In this document: positions 33,351 to 42,055 of the stretch, piece by piece
How the letters are laid out: every line of letters starts with the position of its first letter
How positions within the stretch are numbered: position 1 is the stretch's first letter
Assembly (NCBI GenBank): GCA_946223075.1
Contig: CAMILZ010000001.1
Span: 233,259 to 297,258 of the forward strand
Direction: 5' to 3'
Length of the DNA: 64,000 nucleotides
Origin: an uncultured Dermabacteraceae bacterium
GTDB lineage: Bacteria > Actinomycetota > Actinomycetes > Actinomycetales > Dermabacteraceae
Notes under the pieces: model-generated
Told to the model about the DNA's origin: nothing
Database searches by the model: none
The model's input: only the letters and a program-made list of their open reading frames with translations
Made by a program: the position numbers and the translations under genes

Positions 33351-35036
33351 ATGTCTGAAATCGTCAAGATGCCCGCGCTCGGTGAGTCCGTCACCGAGGG
33401 CACCGTTGTTCGCTGGCTCAAGGAAGTCGGCGAGGAGATCGCCGTCGACGAACCTCTTCTCGAGGTTTCGACTGACAAGGTCGACACCGAGGTTCCCTCC
33501 CCCGTTGCCGGTGTTCTCGAGAAGATTCTCGTGAACGAAGATGAGGACGCCGAGATCGGCGCCGACCTCGCCGTTGTCGGCGATGGCTCCGGTGTCGAGT
33601 CCGGTTCCGCAGAACCGAGCGAGGGTGAGAATCTCGCTTCGGATCCGACGGTTGCTCCCTCCACGTCGCAGGAGGCTCCCGTTGGCGAGAGCCAGGCGCC
33701 CGCCGATTCGTCGAACGCTTCCGGTAGCGCCGAGGGCGAAGAGGTCAAGATGCCCGCGCTTGGCGAGTCCGTTGATTCGGGCACTGTTGTGCGCTGGCTC
33801 AAGGAGGTTGGCGAAGAGGTCGAGGCCGATGAGCCCCTCCTCGAGGTCTCGACCGACAAGGTCGACACCGAGGTTCCCTCGCCTATCGCAGGCACGCTCC
33901 AGAAGATCCTCGTGCACGAGGACGAGGAAGCTGAGGTCGGTGCTCCGATCGCCGTCATCGGCTCGGGCGCCCCTGCTGGCGATGCCCCGGCACCTTCCGC
34001 TCCCGCTGCAAAGCCGGCCGAGGCTGCTCCGAAGGCCGAAGAGAGCGCAGCGCCCGCGGCTTCCGCGTCCGAGGCCGTCTCGTCGAGCAGCAACGCGCAG
34101 ACGTACGTGACGCCGATCGTGCGCAAGCTCGCTTCGGATAACGGCATTGATCTCGGCTCGCTCAAGGGCTCGGGCATCGGCGGTCGCGTCCGCAAGCAGG
34201 ACGTGCAGGAGGCGATCGAGGCGAAGAAGAAGGCGGAGGCGCCCGCTCCCGCTGCTGCTCCGGCTCCGGCCGCTGCGGCTCCCGCGAAGAAGGAAGCCCC
34301 GAAGGTCGAGGTGTCGCCGCTGCGCGGGACCGAGGAGAAGATGTCTCGCCTGCGCAAGATCGTTGCTTCGCGCATGGTCGAATCGCTCCAGACCCAGGCT
34401 CAGCTCACGACTGCGGTCGAGGTCGATATGACCCGCATCGCCGCTCTTCGCGGCCGTGCGAAGAACGACTTCCTCGCACGTGAGGGCGCGAAGCTCACGT
34501 TCCTCCCGTTCATCATGCAGGCGGCTGTCGAGGCGCTCAAGGCGCATCCGAAGCTCAACGCCGAGATTGCGGGCGACATGATCAAGTACCACGGTGTCGA
34601 GAACATCGGTATGGCAGCGGACACCGAGCGTGGTCTCGTCGTTCCGGTCATCAAGAACGCGGGCGATCTCAACCTTGCGGGTCTTGCCCGCCAGATTGGT
34701 GAGCTCGGCGCCAAGGCGAAGGGCAACAAGCTCACGCCGGACGATCTTCAGGGCGCGACGTTCACCATCACGAACACGGGTTCGGGTGGCGCGCTGTTCG
34801 ATACCCCGATCGTTCCGAACCCGCAGGTCGGCATCCTCGGCTGCGGCACGATCGTCAAGCGCCCGGCTGTCGTGAAGGACGCCGACGGTAACGAGACGAT
34901 CGGTATCCGTTCGATGATGTACCTGTTCCTCAGCTACGATCACCGCCTCGTGGACGGCGGCGACGCTGCTCGCTTCCTCTCGACGATGAAGAAGCGCCTC
35001 GAGGATGGTGCATTTGAGGGCGACCTCGGCCTCTGA
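33351..35036 (+). CDS. sucB: 2-oxoacid dehydrogenase E2 (dihydrolipoamide acyltransferase), two lipoyl domains
   Basis: The 561-residue core protein of a 2-oxoacid dehydrogenase complex. There are two near-identical lipoyl domains (about 3-78 and 132-207), with lipoylated lysines Lys43 and Lys170 in the repeated LEVSTDKVDTEVPSP. Ala/Pro-rich linkers, an E3/E1-binding domain (about 252-290, YVTPIVRKLASDNGIDLGSL) and the trimer-forming catalytic domain with the His-Asp motif YDHRLVDGGDAARFL follow. In corynebacteria and mycobacteria a single E2 serves pyruvate dehydrogenase as well, so this E2 may serve the AceE encoded at 56170. The symbol sucB is conventional; it may function as AceF. A strong terminator follows. 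Confidence 0.94.
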   Translation: MSEIVKMPALGESVTEGTVVRWLKEVGEEIAVDEPLLEVSTDKVDTEVPSPVAGVLEKILVNEDEDAEIGADLAVVGDGSGVESGSAEPSEGENLASDPTVAPSTSQEAPVGESQAPADSSNASGSAEGEEVKMPALGESVDSGTVVRWLKEVGEEVEADEPLLEVSTDKVDTEVPSPIAGTLQKILVHEDEEAEVGAPIAVIGSGAPAGDAPAPSAPAAKPAEAAPKAEESAAPAASASEAVSSSSNAQTYVTPIVRKLASDNGIDLGSLKGSGIGGRVRKQDVQEAIEAKKKAEAPAPAAAPAPAAAAPAKKEAPKVEVSPLRGTEEKMSRLRKIVASRMVESLQTQAQLTTAVEVDMTRIAALRGRAKNDFLAREGAKLTFLPFIMQAAVEALKAHPKLNAEIAGDMIKYHGVENIGMAADTERGLVVPVIKNAGDLNLAGLARQIGELGAKAKGNKLTPDDLQGATFTITNTGSGGALFDTPIVPNPQVGILGCGTIVKRPAVVKDADGNETIGIRSMMYLFLSYDHRLVDGGDAARFLSTMKKRLEDGAFEGDLGL

Positions 35037-35055
35037 GAATAGTTCGCTCAATACG

Positions 35056-35093
35056 GCTCGGGCCGCGCTTTCGTTTGAAGGCGCGGCCCGAGC
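35056..35093 (+). terminator. terminator of lpdA-sucB
   Basis: GCTCGGGCCGCGC (35056-35068) pairs perfectly with GCGCGGCCCGAGC (35081-35093), followed by TTTGT. It lies 20 bases beyond the sucB stop and may also serve the convergent kinase-like gene. Confidence 0.85.
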
Positions 35094-35101
35094 TTTGTGC
35101 G

Positions 35102-36319
35102 CTAGGCGCTTTCCACGTTCTCACCCACGGGGGTCGTGGACGCTATTCGCCACTCGCCGTCGATTCGCGTGAGTCGCATGTCGACTTCGTAAGGTTCGCT
35201 TCCGTCGAGCTCGAGTGACTGTGCGGTTCCGTCGATACGCGCAGCGGAGTCTTCAAGGCGAACACGCACGTGCACGGCGTTGTCGTTCTGCGCGAGTGCG
35301 TGCACCTCGAGGATGCGCACCTGCCCGCCCTTGACATTCGCACCTGCGAGGGCGGAGCGGAGTTTTTGATCGGCGATTTCCGCCTCGCTTCCCGGTGCGG
35401 CAGAGGTATTGAGCTCCGTTGCTCCAATGAGATAGCGGTGTCGCGCTTCCACGAGAGGCGGGATGATCGTGGCGGGATCCTCGTGTGCGCTGGGAGCACT
35501 AGTGCTTGGCGGCGCGGTGTCTGGGAAGGAAGCGAGCATCGGGGCTCCCGCGAGAATCGTGCACGTGAGAACTGCGACCGCTGCCAGCCTCGGGGGCGAG
35601 GTTATGCAAAAGCGCATGCGGTGCTTCTTACCCTTTGCACTGCGGTGCCGCGAACGCGACCCTATGGGCGCGGCGGGCACACTCGCGGATGCTCTCTCCC
35701 CAATCCCCTGTGAGCTGCTCGTGAGCCATTCGGGCTCATGCTGTTCTTCGGCTCGTCGCTGCGCGTAGCGGTACGTTCCCGCGCCGCTCGTGAGGCGCGC
35801 GAGCCACTGCTGATCGGCGCGCTTTCGCACCGGCGTCAGAGGCCCCACGTGCGAAAAGTCGGTCACGATGACGCGTCCGCGCGGTGAGAGTTCGAGCCCG
35901 CGGAGCCCTTGGAGACCGAGGGCGAGGCCGCGTGAGTGCAAGCTCTTCAGGAGCGCCGCGAGGTCCGACGCCATCTGGGCCGTATTGCTCCCACCTTTCG
36001 CACGTGCTTCACGCGCGACCCTTTTGCCTCGTGGCGGCGCGAGGGCACTCGGTCCTTCCGCTACGGCGTAACCCGCCACTCCTCGCCACTTGAGCGTGGG
36101 TACCGCGGGTGTATCGCCCGCCTCGAGGATATGAAGCAGCGCGATCTCGCGCCGAACTCTCATCGCCGCACGAATTGAGCGGGCGCGGATGAGCGTCAGA
36201 CGTCGGCCCCTGTGGTCCCGAGCTTGCCACACCTGCCTCCCACCTTCCGTGCGGACCAACCGAACGGGGCGAAGGCCCGTTCCAAAAACGGAGGCGAGAC
36301 GCGTCGAGTGGAGATTCAT
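35102..36319 (-). CDS. membrane-anchored degenerate kinase (pseudokinase) with extracytoplasmic domain
   Basis: A 405-residue protein. Residues about 15-195 align with a bacterial Ser/Thr kinase fold by pattern: LIRARSIRAAMRVRREIALL resembles the beta-3 to alpha-C region, LLKSLHSRGLALGLQGLRGL the catalytic loop and GRVIVTDFSHVGPL the DFG loop. The key residues are changed: the invariant Lys (VAIK type) is replaced in LTLIRA, the HxD catalytic Asp is lost, and DFG is DFS. One transmembrane helix (about 238-258, LAAVAVLTCTILAGAPML) leads to a C-terminal extracytoplasmic domain with strands such as VRILEVHALAQNDNAVHVRV. No function is assigned. The 5' end diverges from lipB. Confidence 0.7.
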   Translation of the reverse strand: MNLHSTRLASVFGTGLRPVRLVRTEGGRQVWQARDHRGRRLTLIRARSIRAAMRVRREIALLHILEAGDTPAVPTLKWRGVAGYAVAEGPSALAPPRGKRVAREARAKGGSNTAQMASDLAALLKSLHSRGLALGLQGLRGLELSPRGRVIVTDFSHVGPLTPVRKRADQQWLARLTSGAGTYRYAQRRAEEQHEPEWLTSSSQGIGERASASVPAAPIGSRSRHRSAKGKKHRMRFCITSPPRLAAVAVLTCTILAGAPMLASFPDTAPPSTSAPSAHEDPATIIPPLVEARHRYLIGATELNTSAAPGSEAEIADQKLRSALAGANVKGGQVRILEVHALAQNDNAVHVRVRLEDSAARIDGTAQSLELDGSEPYEVDMRLTRIDGEWRIASTTPVGENVESA

Positions 36320-36450
36320 GTGACCATTTCATGCCTTCTTTGGGGGCACTCCCAGGGGTGATCCGAAATTGTGGATAACTCGCGCGTGTGCGGGGTGCAC
36401 CGATGCACGGGGAACTTTTCCGTGCACGCATGGGCCACTACCATGGTGGG

Positions 36451-37140
36451 GTGCTCGACATCATCCACCTCGCGTTTTCAGAAGTGTCCGGGATCGAAAC
36501 CGCCCACGAAGAATTCAGTCTTCCGCCCGGTCCCGTTGAGTACAACGCCGCGTGGGATGTGCAAAGGAAGATCCACGCTGAGGTGATTGCGGGCGAGCGC
36601 CCAAACACGCTCCTGCTCCTCGAGCATCAACCGGTCTACAGCGCGGGGCGCCGCACCCTCGACATCGAGCGCCCGCGCGATGGCGCCCCCGTAGTGGATG
36701 TCGACCGTGGCGGCAAGATCACCTGGCATGGCCCGGGTCAGCTCGTGGGGTACCCCATCGTGAAGCTTCCCGCCCCCATCGATGTTGTGGGCTTTGTGCG
36801 GGGCATCGAGCAGGCCATCATGAAGGTGTGCACGAAGGCGGGCGTGAGCACGGCTCCCGTTGAGGGCCGAAGCGGCGTCTGGGTTCTCGACGAGCTCGGC
36901 ATGGATCGAAAGGTCTGTGCGATCGGGCTGCGCGTAGCAAAACGATGCACGATGCATGGCTTCGCCCTGAACTGCGAAAACGACCTCTCGTGGGCAATGA
37001 ACGTGATTCCGTGTGGAATCGACGATGCGGGCGTGACGTCGCTATCGGTCGAAACTGGCCGCACCGTGCGGCCAAGGGACGTCCTCGCCGACGTCGAAGA
37101 GACCATGAAAGAGCTCGAAGCCGAACGAGGCCTCGACTAA
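36451..37140 (+). CDS. lipB: octanoyl-[acyl carrier protein]:protein octanoyltransferase
   Basis: Transfers octanoate from acyl carrier protein to lipoyl domains, the first step of lipoic acid synthesis. The 229-residue protein has PNTLLLLEHQPVYSAGRR, the lysine-containing signature RGGKITWHGPGQLVGYPIVK and the catalytic cysteine in GFALNCENDLSWAMNVIPCG. The GTG at 36451 gives a length close to the 230 residues of M. tuberculosis LipB; upstream in-frame ATGs at 36403 and 36430 exist, and none of the candidates has a strong ribosome site. The acceptor proteins (E2, 33351-35036) are encoded nearby. Confidence 0.92.
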   Translation: MLDIIHLAFSEVSGIETAHEEFSLPPGPVEYNAAWDVQRKIHAEVIAGERPNTLLLLEHQPVYSAGRRTLDIERPRDGAPVVDVDRGGKITWHGPGQLVGYPIVKLPAPIDVVGFVRGIEQAIMKVCTKAGVSTAPVEGRSGVWVLDELGMDRKVCAIGLRVAKRCTMHGFALNCENDLSWAMNVIPCGIDDAGVTSLSVETGRTVRPRDVLADVEETMKELEAERGLD

Positions 37141-37238
37141 GGACATGAAACCCCGTGAAGATCACACGCATGCTTTGCGGGACCGGGCAGGAGTGCCCCC
37201 TAGAATCGTGAGACCCCTACTCGCAAGGAGAGTGTGAC

Positions 37239-38300
37239 GTGGCAGTTGAACCCCAAGGACGCCGCCTGCTCAGGGTTGAGGCGCGCAACGCGGAAACCCC
37301 CATTGAGCGCAAGCCCAGCTGGATCAAGACCACGGCGAATATGGGTCCCGAATACACCGATATGAAAAAGCGCGTGCACTCGCGCGGCTTGCACACGGTG
37401 TGTGAGGAGGCCGGCTGCCCGAATATCTTTGAGTGCTGGGAAGATCGCGAGGCGACGTTCCTGATCGGTGGCGACACGTGCACGCGCCGCTGCGACTTCT
37501 GCGATATCGCGACGGGCAAGCCCCAGGGGATTGACCCCGCCGAACCTTTCAAGGTCGCCACCTCGATCAAAGAAATGGGCCTCAAGTACGCGACCGTCAC
37601 CGGCGTAGCCCGCGACGACCTCGAGGACGGTGCAGCGGGGCTCTTCGCCGAGACCTGCCGCCAGATCCACGCGATCAGCCCGGGCACGGGCGTCGAACTG
37701 CTCATTGATGACATCAAGGGCGATTCGAGCGCAATGCAGCAGGTGTACGAATCGAAGCCCGAAGTCTTTGGCCACAACCTCGAGACCGTTCCGCGTATCT
37801 TCAAAAAGATCCGCCCGGCCTTCCGCTACGAGCGTAGCCTCGGCGTGATCGCCGATGCGAAAGCTCACGGCATGATTACGAAGTCGAACCTCATTCTCGG
37901 CATGGGCGAAGAAACGAAGGAAATCCTCGCCGCTATGCAGGATCTTCGCGATCACGGCTGCGAGATTCTTACCCTTACGCAGTATCTGCGCCCCTCGAAG
38001 CTGCACCACCCGATCGATCGTTGGGTGAAGCCGCAAGAGTTCCTTGAGCTTTCCGAGGCAGGTTATGAGATGGGCTTTGCGGGCATCATGGCGGGTCCGA
38101 TGGTGCGCTCGTCGTACCGCGCCGGCCGTCTTTGGGCACAGGCCATGGAAAAGCTTGGGCGTGAGATTCCCGAGGAACTCTCCCACCTCAATTCCTCCGC
38201 ACCCGCCCTTCAGGAGGCCACGAGCGTGGTGGAGCGCCAGGCGGCACGTGAAAAGCGCGACAGGGAGCGCGCGGAGCGCAAGGCCGCGGCGAAAGCCTAG
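37239..38300 (+). CDS. lipA: lipoyl synthase
   Basis: Radical-SAM enzyme that inserts two sulfur atoms into protein-bound octanoate. The 353-residue protein has both iron-sulfur sites: the auxiliary cluster cysteines Cys55, Cys60 and Cys66 (CEEAGCPNIFEC) and the SAM-cluster cysteines Cys81, Cys85 and Cys88 (CTRRCDFC). The GTG at 37239 has AAGGAGAG upstream. The C-terminal 30 residues are charged (RERAERKAAAKA). It follows lipB after a 98-base gap and is probably in the same unit. Confidence 0.96.
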   Translation: MAVEPQGRRLLRVEARNAETPIERKPSWIKTTANMGPEYTDMKKRVHSRGLHTVCEEAGCPNIFECWEDREATFLIGGDTCTRRCDFCDIATGKPQGIDPAEPFKVATSIKEMGLKYATVTGVARDDLEDGAAGLFAETCRQIHAISPGTGVELLIDDIKGDSSAMQQVYESKPEVFGHNLETVPRIFKKIRPAFRYERSLGVIADAKAHGMITKSNLILGMGEETKEILAAMQDLRDHGCEILTLTQYLRPSKLHHPIDRWVKPQEFLELSEAGYEMGFAGIMAGPMVRSSYRAGRLWAQAMEKLGREIPEELSHLNSSAPALQEATSVVERQAAREKRDRERAERKAAAKA

Positions 38301-38367
38301 GCTCGCTTTCTCGTTATGCTAAGGGGTGGTTTTCGAACCGCCCGCATCGCGCTAAGGACAAGGATTA

Positions 38368-39081
38368 ATGGCACGCAAGAACACGACCGACGACCCCTCT
38401 AAGGCGAAGAAGCCTGGCCGCATCCGGCAGACGATCGACGTCTTCAAGGAGACGCAGGCCTACGACCGCTCGACGGCGCCGCTTATGATCCTCTCGATCG
38501 TGGGCCTCACCGTCCTCCTCGCTCTCGTGTTCGGCGCTTTCGGCCACCCGATTTACGGCGCTTTCATCGGTCTCGGTTTCGGCCTCCTTCTCGCGATGAT
38601 CGTCCTCGGCCGTAGGGCGCAAAAGGCCACGTACGCGAAAATCGAGGATCAGCCCGGCGCGGCGATCGCCGTGATGCAGCAGATCTCACGCGGGTGGAAC
38701 GTCGAGCAGGATCCCGCGGCTTTCGATGCGCGTAGCCGCTCGATGCTTTTCAGGGCAAGCGGCCGCAAGGGTATCGCGCTCGTGTCGGAGGGCTCCGGCG
38801 GTGGTGCACGTAAGCTCATGGGCAAGGAAGCGAAGCGCATGAGCCGCATGTTCCCGAATGTTCCCATTCACACGGTATTCGTGGGCCACGGTGAGGGCGA
38901 GGTTCCGTTGCCGAAGCTCAACCGGCACCTGACCCGCATGAAGAACGAGCTGACGAAGGCCGAGGCCGGGGAGATTGGCCGTCGCCTTCGCGCGCTTCCG
39001 AACCCCGTGCGCCAGGCAATTCCCAAGGGTGTTGATCCCATGCGCGCTCGGCCCAACCGCAAGGCTATGCGCGGCCGCTGA
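38368..39081 (+). CDS. DUF4191 membrane protein
   Basis: A 237-residue protein with a basic N-terminus, two transmembrane helices (about 32-75: APLMILSIVGLTVLLALVFG and PIYGAFIGLGFGLLLAMIVL) and a basic cytoplasmic domain with GWNVEQDPAAFDARSRSMLF and RKLMGKEAKRMSRMFPNVPI. This matches the actinobacterial DUF4191 family, which regularly sits between lipA and an RDD protein/glnA. The function is unknown. Confidence 0.88.
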   Translation: MARKNTTDDPSKAKKPGRIRQTIDVFKETQAYDRSTAPLMILSIVGLTVLLALVFGAFGHPIYGAFIGLGFGLLLAMIVLGRRAQKATYAKIEDQPGAAIAVMQQISRGWNVEQDPAAFDARSRSMLFRASGRKGIALVSEGSGGGARKLMGKEAKRMSRMFPNVPIHTVFVGHGEGEVPLPKLNRHLTRMKNELTKAEAGEIGRRLRALPNPVRQAIPKGVDPMRARPNRKAMRGR

Positions 39082-39102
39082 GCCGACCCGGATTTCACCA
39101 CT

Positions 39103-39130
39103 CGCCCCCACGGTTTCGCCGCTGGGGGCG
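39103..39130. terminator. bidirectional terminator between DUF4191 and RDD genes
   Basis: CGCCCCCA (39103-39110) pairs with TGGGGGCG (39123-39130), followed by AATTGATTT on the plus side. It serves the convergent pair of genes. Confidence 0.7.
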
Positions 39131-39148
39131 AATTGATTTAACGCTCCC

Positions 39149-39580
39149 CTATGAGCGCACGACAACGACTCCCGCGACGAGGTCGTGAAGAGTTTGTCGG
39201 TTGTCATTGACGACGAAGGCGCTAATAACGCTCAGCATGATGGCGCTTCGCACGAGCGCGCGCACGAGCATGGGAGAGCGTCCCGTGACGGGCAACACTC
39301 GAAGGCCCGTGAGGAATTGCCCAAGGCTCGCACCAAAAAGAGTCTGCATGAGCACGATGTGCGCGAGGAACAGACCGAGAGTCGCAAGCGGATCGTAGTG
39401 GAACGCGAAGAACGACACGGCTGCAGCGGCCGCCCAGTCGAGGCACATCGAAAGAAAGCGCCGTGGCAAGGGGGCGATAGAGCGCGTGCCGCGTTGGGGA
39501 AGGCCGAAGACTTCACCGGGGTACCCCGCGCCTTGACCTTCGCTTTCGACAGACTCGTCACCATTTATGGGCCGATTCAT
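39149..39580 (-). CDS. RDD family membrane protein
   Basis: A 143-residue protein. After a polar N-terminus comes RRFLSMCLDWAAAAAVSFFA, in which the Arg-Asp-Asp-type signature is represented by Arg and the CLDW aspartate, then two more hydrophobic segments (LGLFLAHIVLMQTLFGASLG and LVRSAIMLSVISAFV) and the typical end DNRQTLHDLVAGVVVVRS. RDD proteins are small membrane proteins of largely unknown role, some linked to ion transport. It is convergent with DUF4191 and divergent from glnA. Confidence 0.85.
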   Translation of the reverse strand: MNRPINGDESVESEGQGAGYPGEVFGLPQRGTRSIAPLPRRFLSMCLDWAAAAAVSFFAFHYDPLATLGLFLAHIVLMQTLFGASLGQFLTGLRVLPVTGRSPMLVRALVRSAIMLSVISAFVVNDNRQTLHDLVAGVVVVRS

Positions 39581-39692
39581 TCCAGAACCGTACGTTCACG
39601 GCCTTGCGCGACGCAAACCCTGAGGGGCAGGGACGTAAACTAGGGGAGCAAAAGCTCAAAGTCAACGTGCGCATCGCACGGACGGAGGATAC

Positions 39693-41117
39693 GTGTTCAG
39701 CAATCCCAGCGAAGCCGTGAAGTTCATCGAGGAAGAGGACGTCAAGTTCATTGACATCCGCTTTTGCGATCTTCCCGGCGTCATGCAGCACTTCAACGTT
39801 CCCGCGAAAACTTTCGATGAGGAAGCCATTGCCGAGGGTCAGCTGTTCGACGGCTCGTCGATCCGCGGCTTCCAGGCGATTCACGAATCCGACATGAAGC
39901 TCATCCCGGACCTGAGCACCGCGTACGTAGATCCGTTCCGTGACCAGAAGACCCTCGTGATCAACTATGCGATTGTCGATCCGTTCACTGATGCTCCCTA
40001 CAGCCGCGACCCGCGCACGGTCGCGGCGAAGGCCGAGGAATACCTCCGTTCGACCGGTATTGCCGACACCGCCTTCTTTGCCGCCGAGGCCGAGTTCTAC
40101 ATCTTCGACTCGGTTCGCTACCAGACCGAAGCAAACGGTGCCTTTTTCGAGATCGATTCGAACGAGGCGGCGTGGAACACGGGCCGTGAAGAAGAGTTCG
40201 GCAATCAGGGTTACAAGACCGCGATGAAGGGCGGCTATTTCCCCGTGGCGCCCGTGGATCAGATGGCCGATCTTCGCGATGAGATGGTGCGTGTCCTTGA
40301 CGAGGTGGGCCTCGAGGTCGAGCGCGCGCACCACGAGGTGGGCACGGGCGGCCAGCAGGAGATCAACTACCGTTTCTCCACGCTTCTTCAGGCGGCGGAC
40401 GACGTCATGAAGTTCAAGTACGTGATCAAGAACGTCGCGTGGGAGAACGGACGCTCCGCCACGTTCATGCCGAAGCCGATCTTTGGCGACAACGGTTCGG
40501 GCATGCACTGCCATCAGTCGCTGTGGAAGAACGGCGAGCCGCTTTTCTACGACGAGAGCGGCTACGGCGGGCTTTCGGATCTCGCTCGCTGGTACATCGG
40601 CGGCCTGATCGAGCACTCCCCGGCACTCACGGCTTTCACGAATCCCACCGTGAACTCGTTCAAGCGTCTCGTGCCGGGCTTCGAGGCTCCGGTCAACATG
40701 GTGTACTCGGCGCGTAACCGCTCAGCAGCAATTCGCATCCCCGTGACGGGGAACTCCGCGAAAGCGAAGCGTCTCGAGTTCCGCGCACCGGATCCTTCGG
40801 CGAACCCGTACCTCGCTTTCGCCGCGCAGCTCATGGCGGGCATCGACGGCATCAGGAACCGCATCGAGCCGCCCGAGCCGATCGATAAGGATCTTTACGA
40901 GCTTCCGCCCGAGGAGCATGCTCAGATCAAGACTCTTCCGGCGTCGCTTGAGGAGGCGCTCGATGAGCTTGAACGCGATAGCGACTTCCTGACCGAAGGC
41001 GACGTGTTCCCGGAGGATCTCATTTCGACGTGGATCGCCTACAAGCGCGAGTTTGAGGTGGAGCCGTTCAGGCTGCGCCCCCACCCGTACGAGTTCGAGC
41101 TTTACTACGACCTGTAA
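39693..41117 (+). CDS. glnA: glutamine synthetase type I-beta (GlnA)
   Basis: The 474-residue dodecameric enzyme makes glutamine from glutamate and ammonia. It has the N-terminal beta-grasp domain (IRFCDLPGVMQHFNVP), DGSSIRGF, the metal-binding EAEFYIFDSVRY, the ATP/NH4 loop NGSGMHCHQSLWKNG and RIPVTGNSAKAKRLEFRAPD. Tyr402 in DLYELPPEE is the adenylylation site used by GlnE, so this form should be regulated by the glnE product encoded 1 kb downstream. The GTG at 39693 has GGAGG upstream. Confidence 0.97.
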   Translation: MFSNPSEAVKFIEEEDVKFIDIRFCDLPGVMQHFNVPAKTFDEEAIAEGQLFDGSSIRGFQAIHESDMKLIPDLSTAYVDPFRDQKTLVINYAIVDPFTDAPYSRDPRTVAAKAEEYLRSTGIADTAFFAAEAEFYIFDSVRYQTEANGAFFEIDSNEAAWNTGREEEFGNQGYKTAMKGGYFPVAPVDQMADLRDEMVRVLDEVGLEVERAHHEVGTGGQQEINYRFSTLLQAADDVMKFKYVIKNVAWENGRSATFMPKPIFGDNGSGMHCHQSLWKNGEPLFYDESGYGGLSDLARWYIGGLIEHSPALTAFTNPTVNSFKRLVPGFEAPVNMVYSARNRSAAIRIPVTGNSAKAKRLEFRAPDPSANPYLAFAAQLMAGIDGIRNRIEPPEPIDKDLYELPPEEHAQIKTLPASLEEALDELERDSDFLTEGDVFPEDLISTWIAYKREFEVEPFRLRPHPYEFELYYDL

Positions 41118-41143
41118 ACCGGGTCGCTTGGTGGGGCTTCGCG

Positions 41144-42043
41144 TTAGAGCTTCGCGTTCAAGAGCGAGAGAAGCAGTTCCTTCGGGCTCTGCGCTACGCT
41201 GAGCGCGCAGTCATCTGGCGCGAAGTCCCATGCTTTTCGCAGCGCCTTAAACGTTTCCCACTCGGCCTCGGAGGTGCGCAGCGGGACCGCGCTGTACCCG
41301 CCTGCTTCCGGCAGATGAATGATGAACGCGCCCGTGAGCTCGGGCATGTCCCTGAGGGTGCCGTCGTTATCGAGAAGATTCTCGGCTCTCATGACGGCCA
41401 CGCCTTGAAGCGCGTAATCGCCTCGCACTTTCTTCGACGTCTTAATGTCGCCCGTGAGAAGGGTGTTACCGATTTTCACGATGGCGTCCGTCGTGCCCGC
41501 ATATCCGACGGTGCGATTGACGACGGTTTGTTCGATCTCAATGAACTCCGGTTGGAAGTCGTCGAGGAAGCCCGCGAAGCCGTCGAGGCGCACGTTTGCT
41601 CGCGCCACGAGCTCCCCGAGGTTGTTCTCCATGCTGAGAAGGTCTCCCCCGCTGCGCATTTCGGTCGCGAGTTCACGCATGTCGGCGTCCGTGGGCCGTT
41701 CACCGGAGCGTTCCCACGCCTCGCAAAGCGCGTGCACGTACGTGCCGAAGTCCGCCGTCGTTTTCGTGTAGTCGGGCGCCGCTTCCGCGATTCGTTTTTG
41801 CGTGGTCCAACTATTGCGGTTTACTCGGCGAATTTCGTCGAAGGCCCGCGAGGGGTTGCGATCGAGGTAGGAGAACATCTCGAGCGCGCGTTTCGAAGCC
41901 ATCCGCGCGTACCAGCCATTGAGGTGGTCTTTCGCGCGCATTCCGGCGACGGTCGTGATGGAGGGGTGGATGAGCTTTCCCCCGGGCTCCATGCGGTACA
42001 TGCGGCCACGCGGGGTTTGGGCGCTCAATTCGGGTGAGGTCAT
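41144..42043 (-). CDS. stand-alone PD-(D/E)XK nuclease, RecB/Cas4-like
   Basis: A 299-residue protein with the core of a RecB-type nuclease: a candidate His/Glu in FGTYVHALCEAWERSG, Asp in GYAGTTDAIVKIG, the DxK motif in LLTGDIKTSKKVRGDY and the trailing Gln motif YALQGVAVMRAENLL. Family members cleave DNA with Mg2+; in actinobacteria similar single-domain proteins are often seen in phages (Cas4-family exonucleases). No helicase domain or partner gene is next to it. It lies between glnA and glnE, a place where the usual neighbours are nitrogen-metabolism genes. The 12-base gap to the upstream glnE stop suggests shared transcription. Confidence 0.75.
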   Translation of the reverse strand: MTSPELSAQTPRGRMYRMEPGGKLIHPSITTVAGMRAKDHLNGWYARMASKRALEMFSYLDRNPSRAFDEIRRVNRNSWTTQKRIAEAAPDYTKTTADFGTYVHALCEAWERSGERPTDADMRELATEMRSGGDLLSMENNLGELVARANVRLDGFAGFLDDFQPEFIEIEQTVVNRTVGYAGTTDAIVKIGNTLLTGDIKTSKKVRGDYALQGVAVMRAENLLDNDGTLRDMPELTGAFIIHLPEAGGYSAVPLRTSEAEWETFKALRKAWDFAPDDCALSVAQSPKELLLSLLNAKL

Positions 42044-42055
42044 AGCGTCTTCAGG

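Noticed and set aside
33351..33960. Long direct DNA repeat
   Set aside because: It is the duplicated lipoyl domain within the E2 gene, a normal feature of this protein, not a mobile or recombinational repeat.
33333..35051. 572-codon open frame on the minus strand
   Set aside because: Antisense shadow of the E2 gene. Its apparent repeats come from the duplicated lipoyl domains on the other strand.
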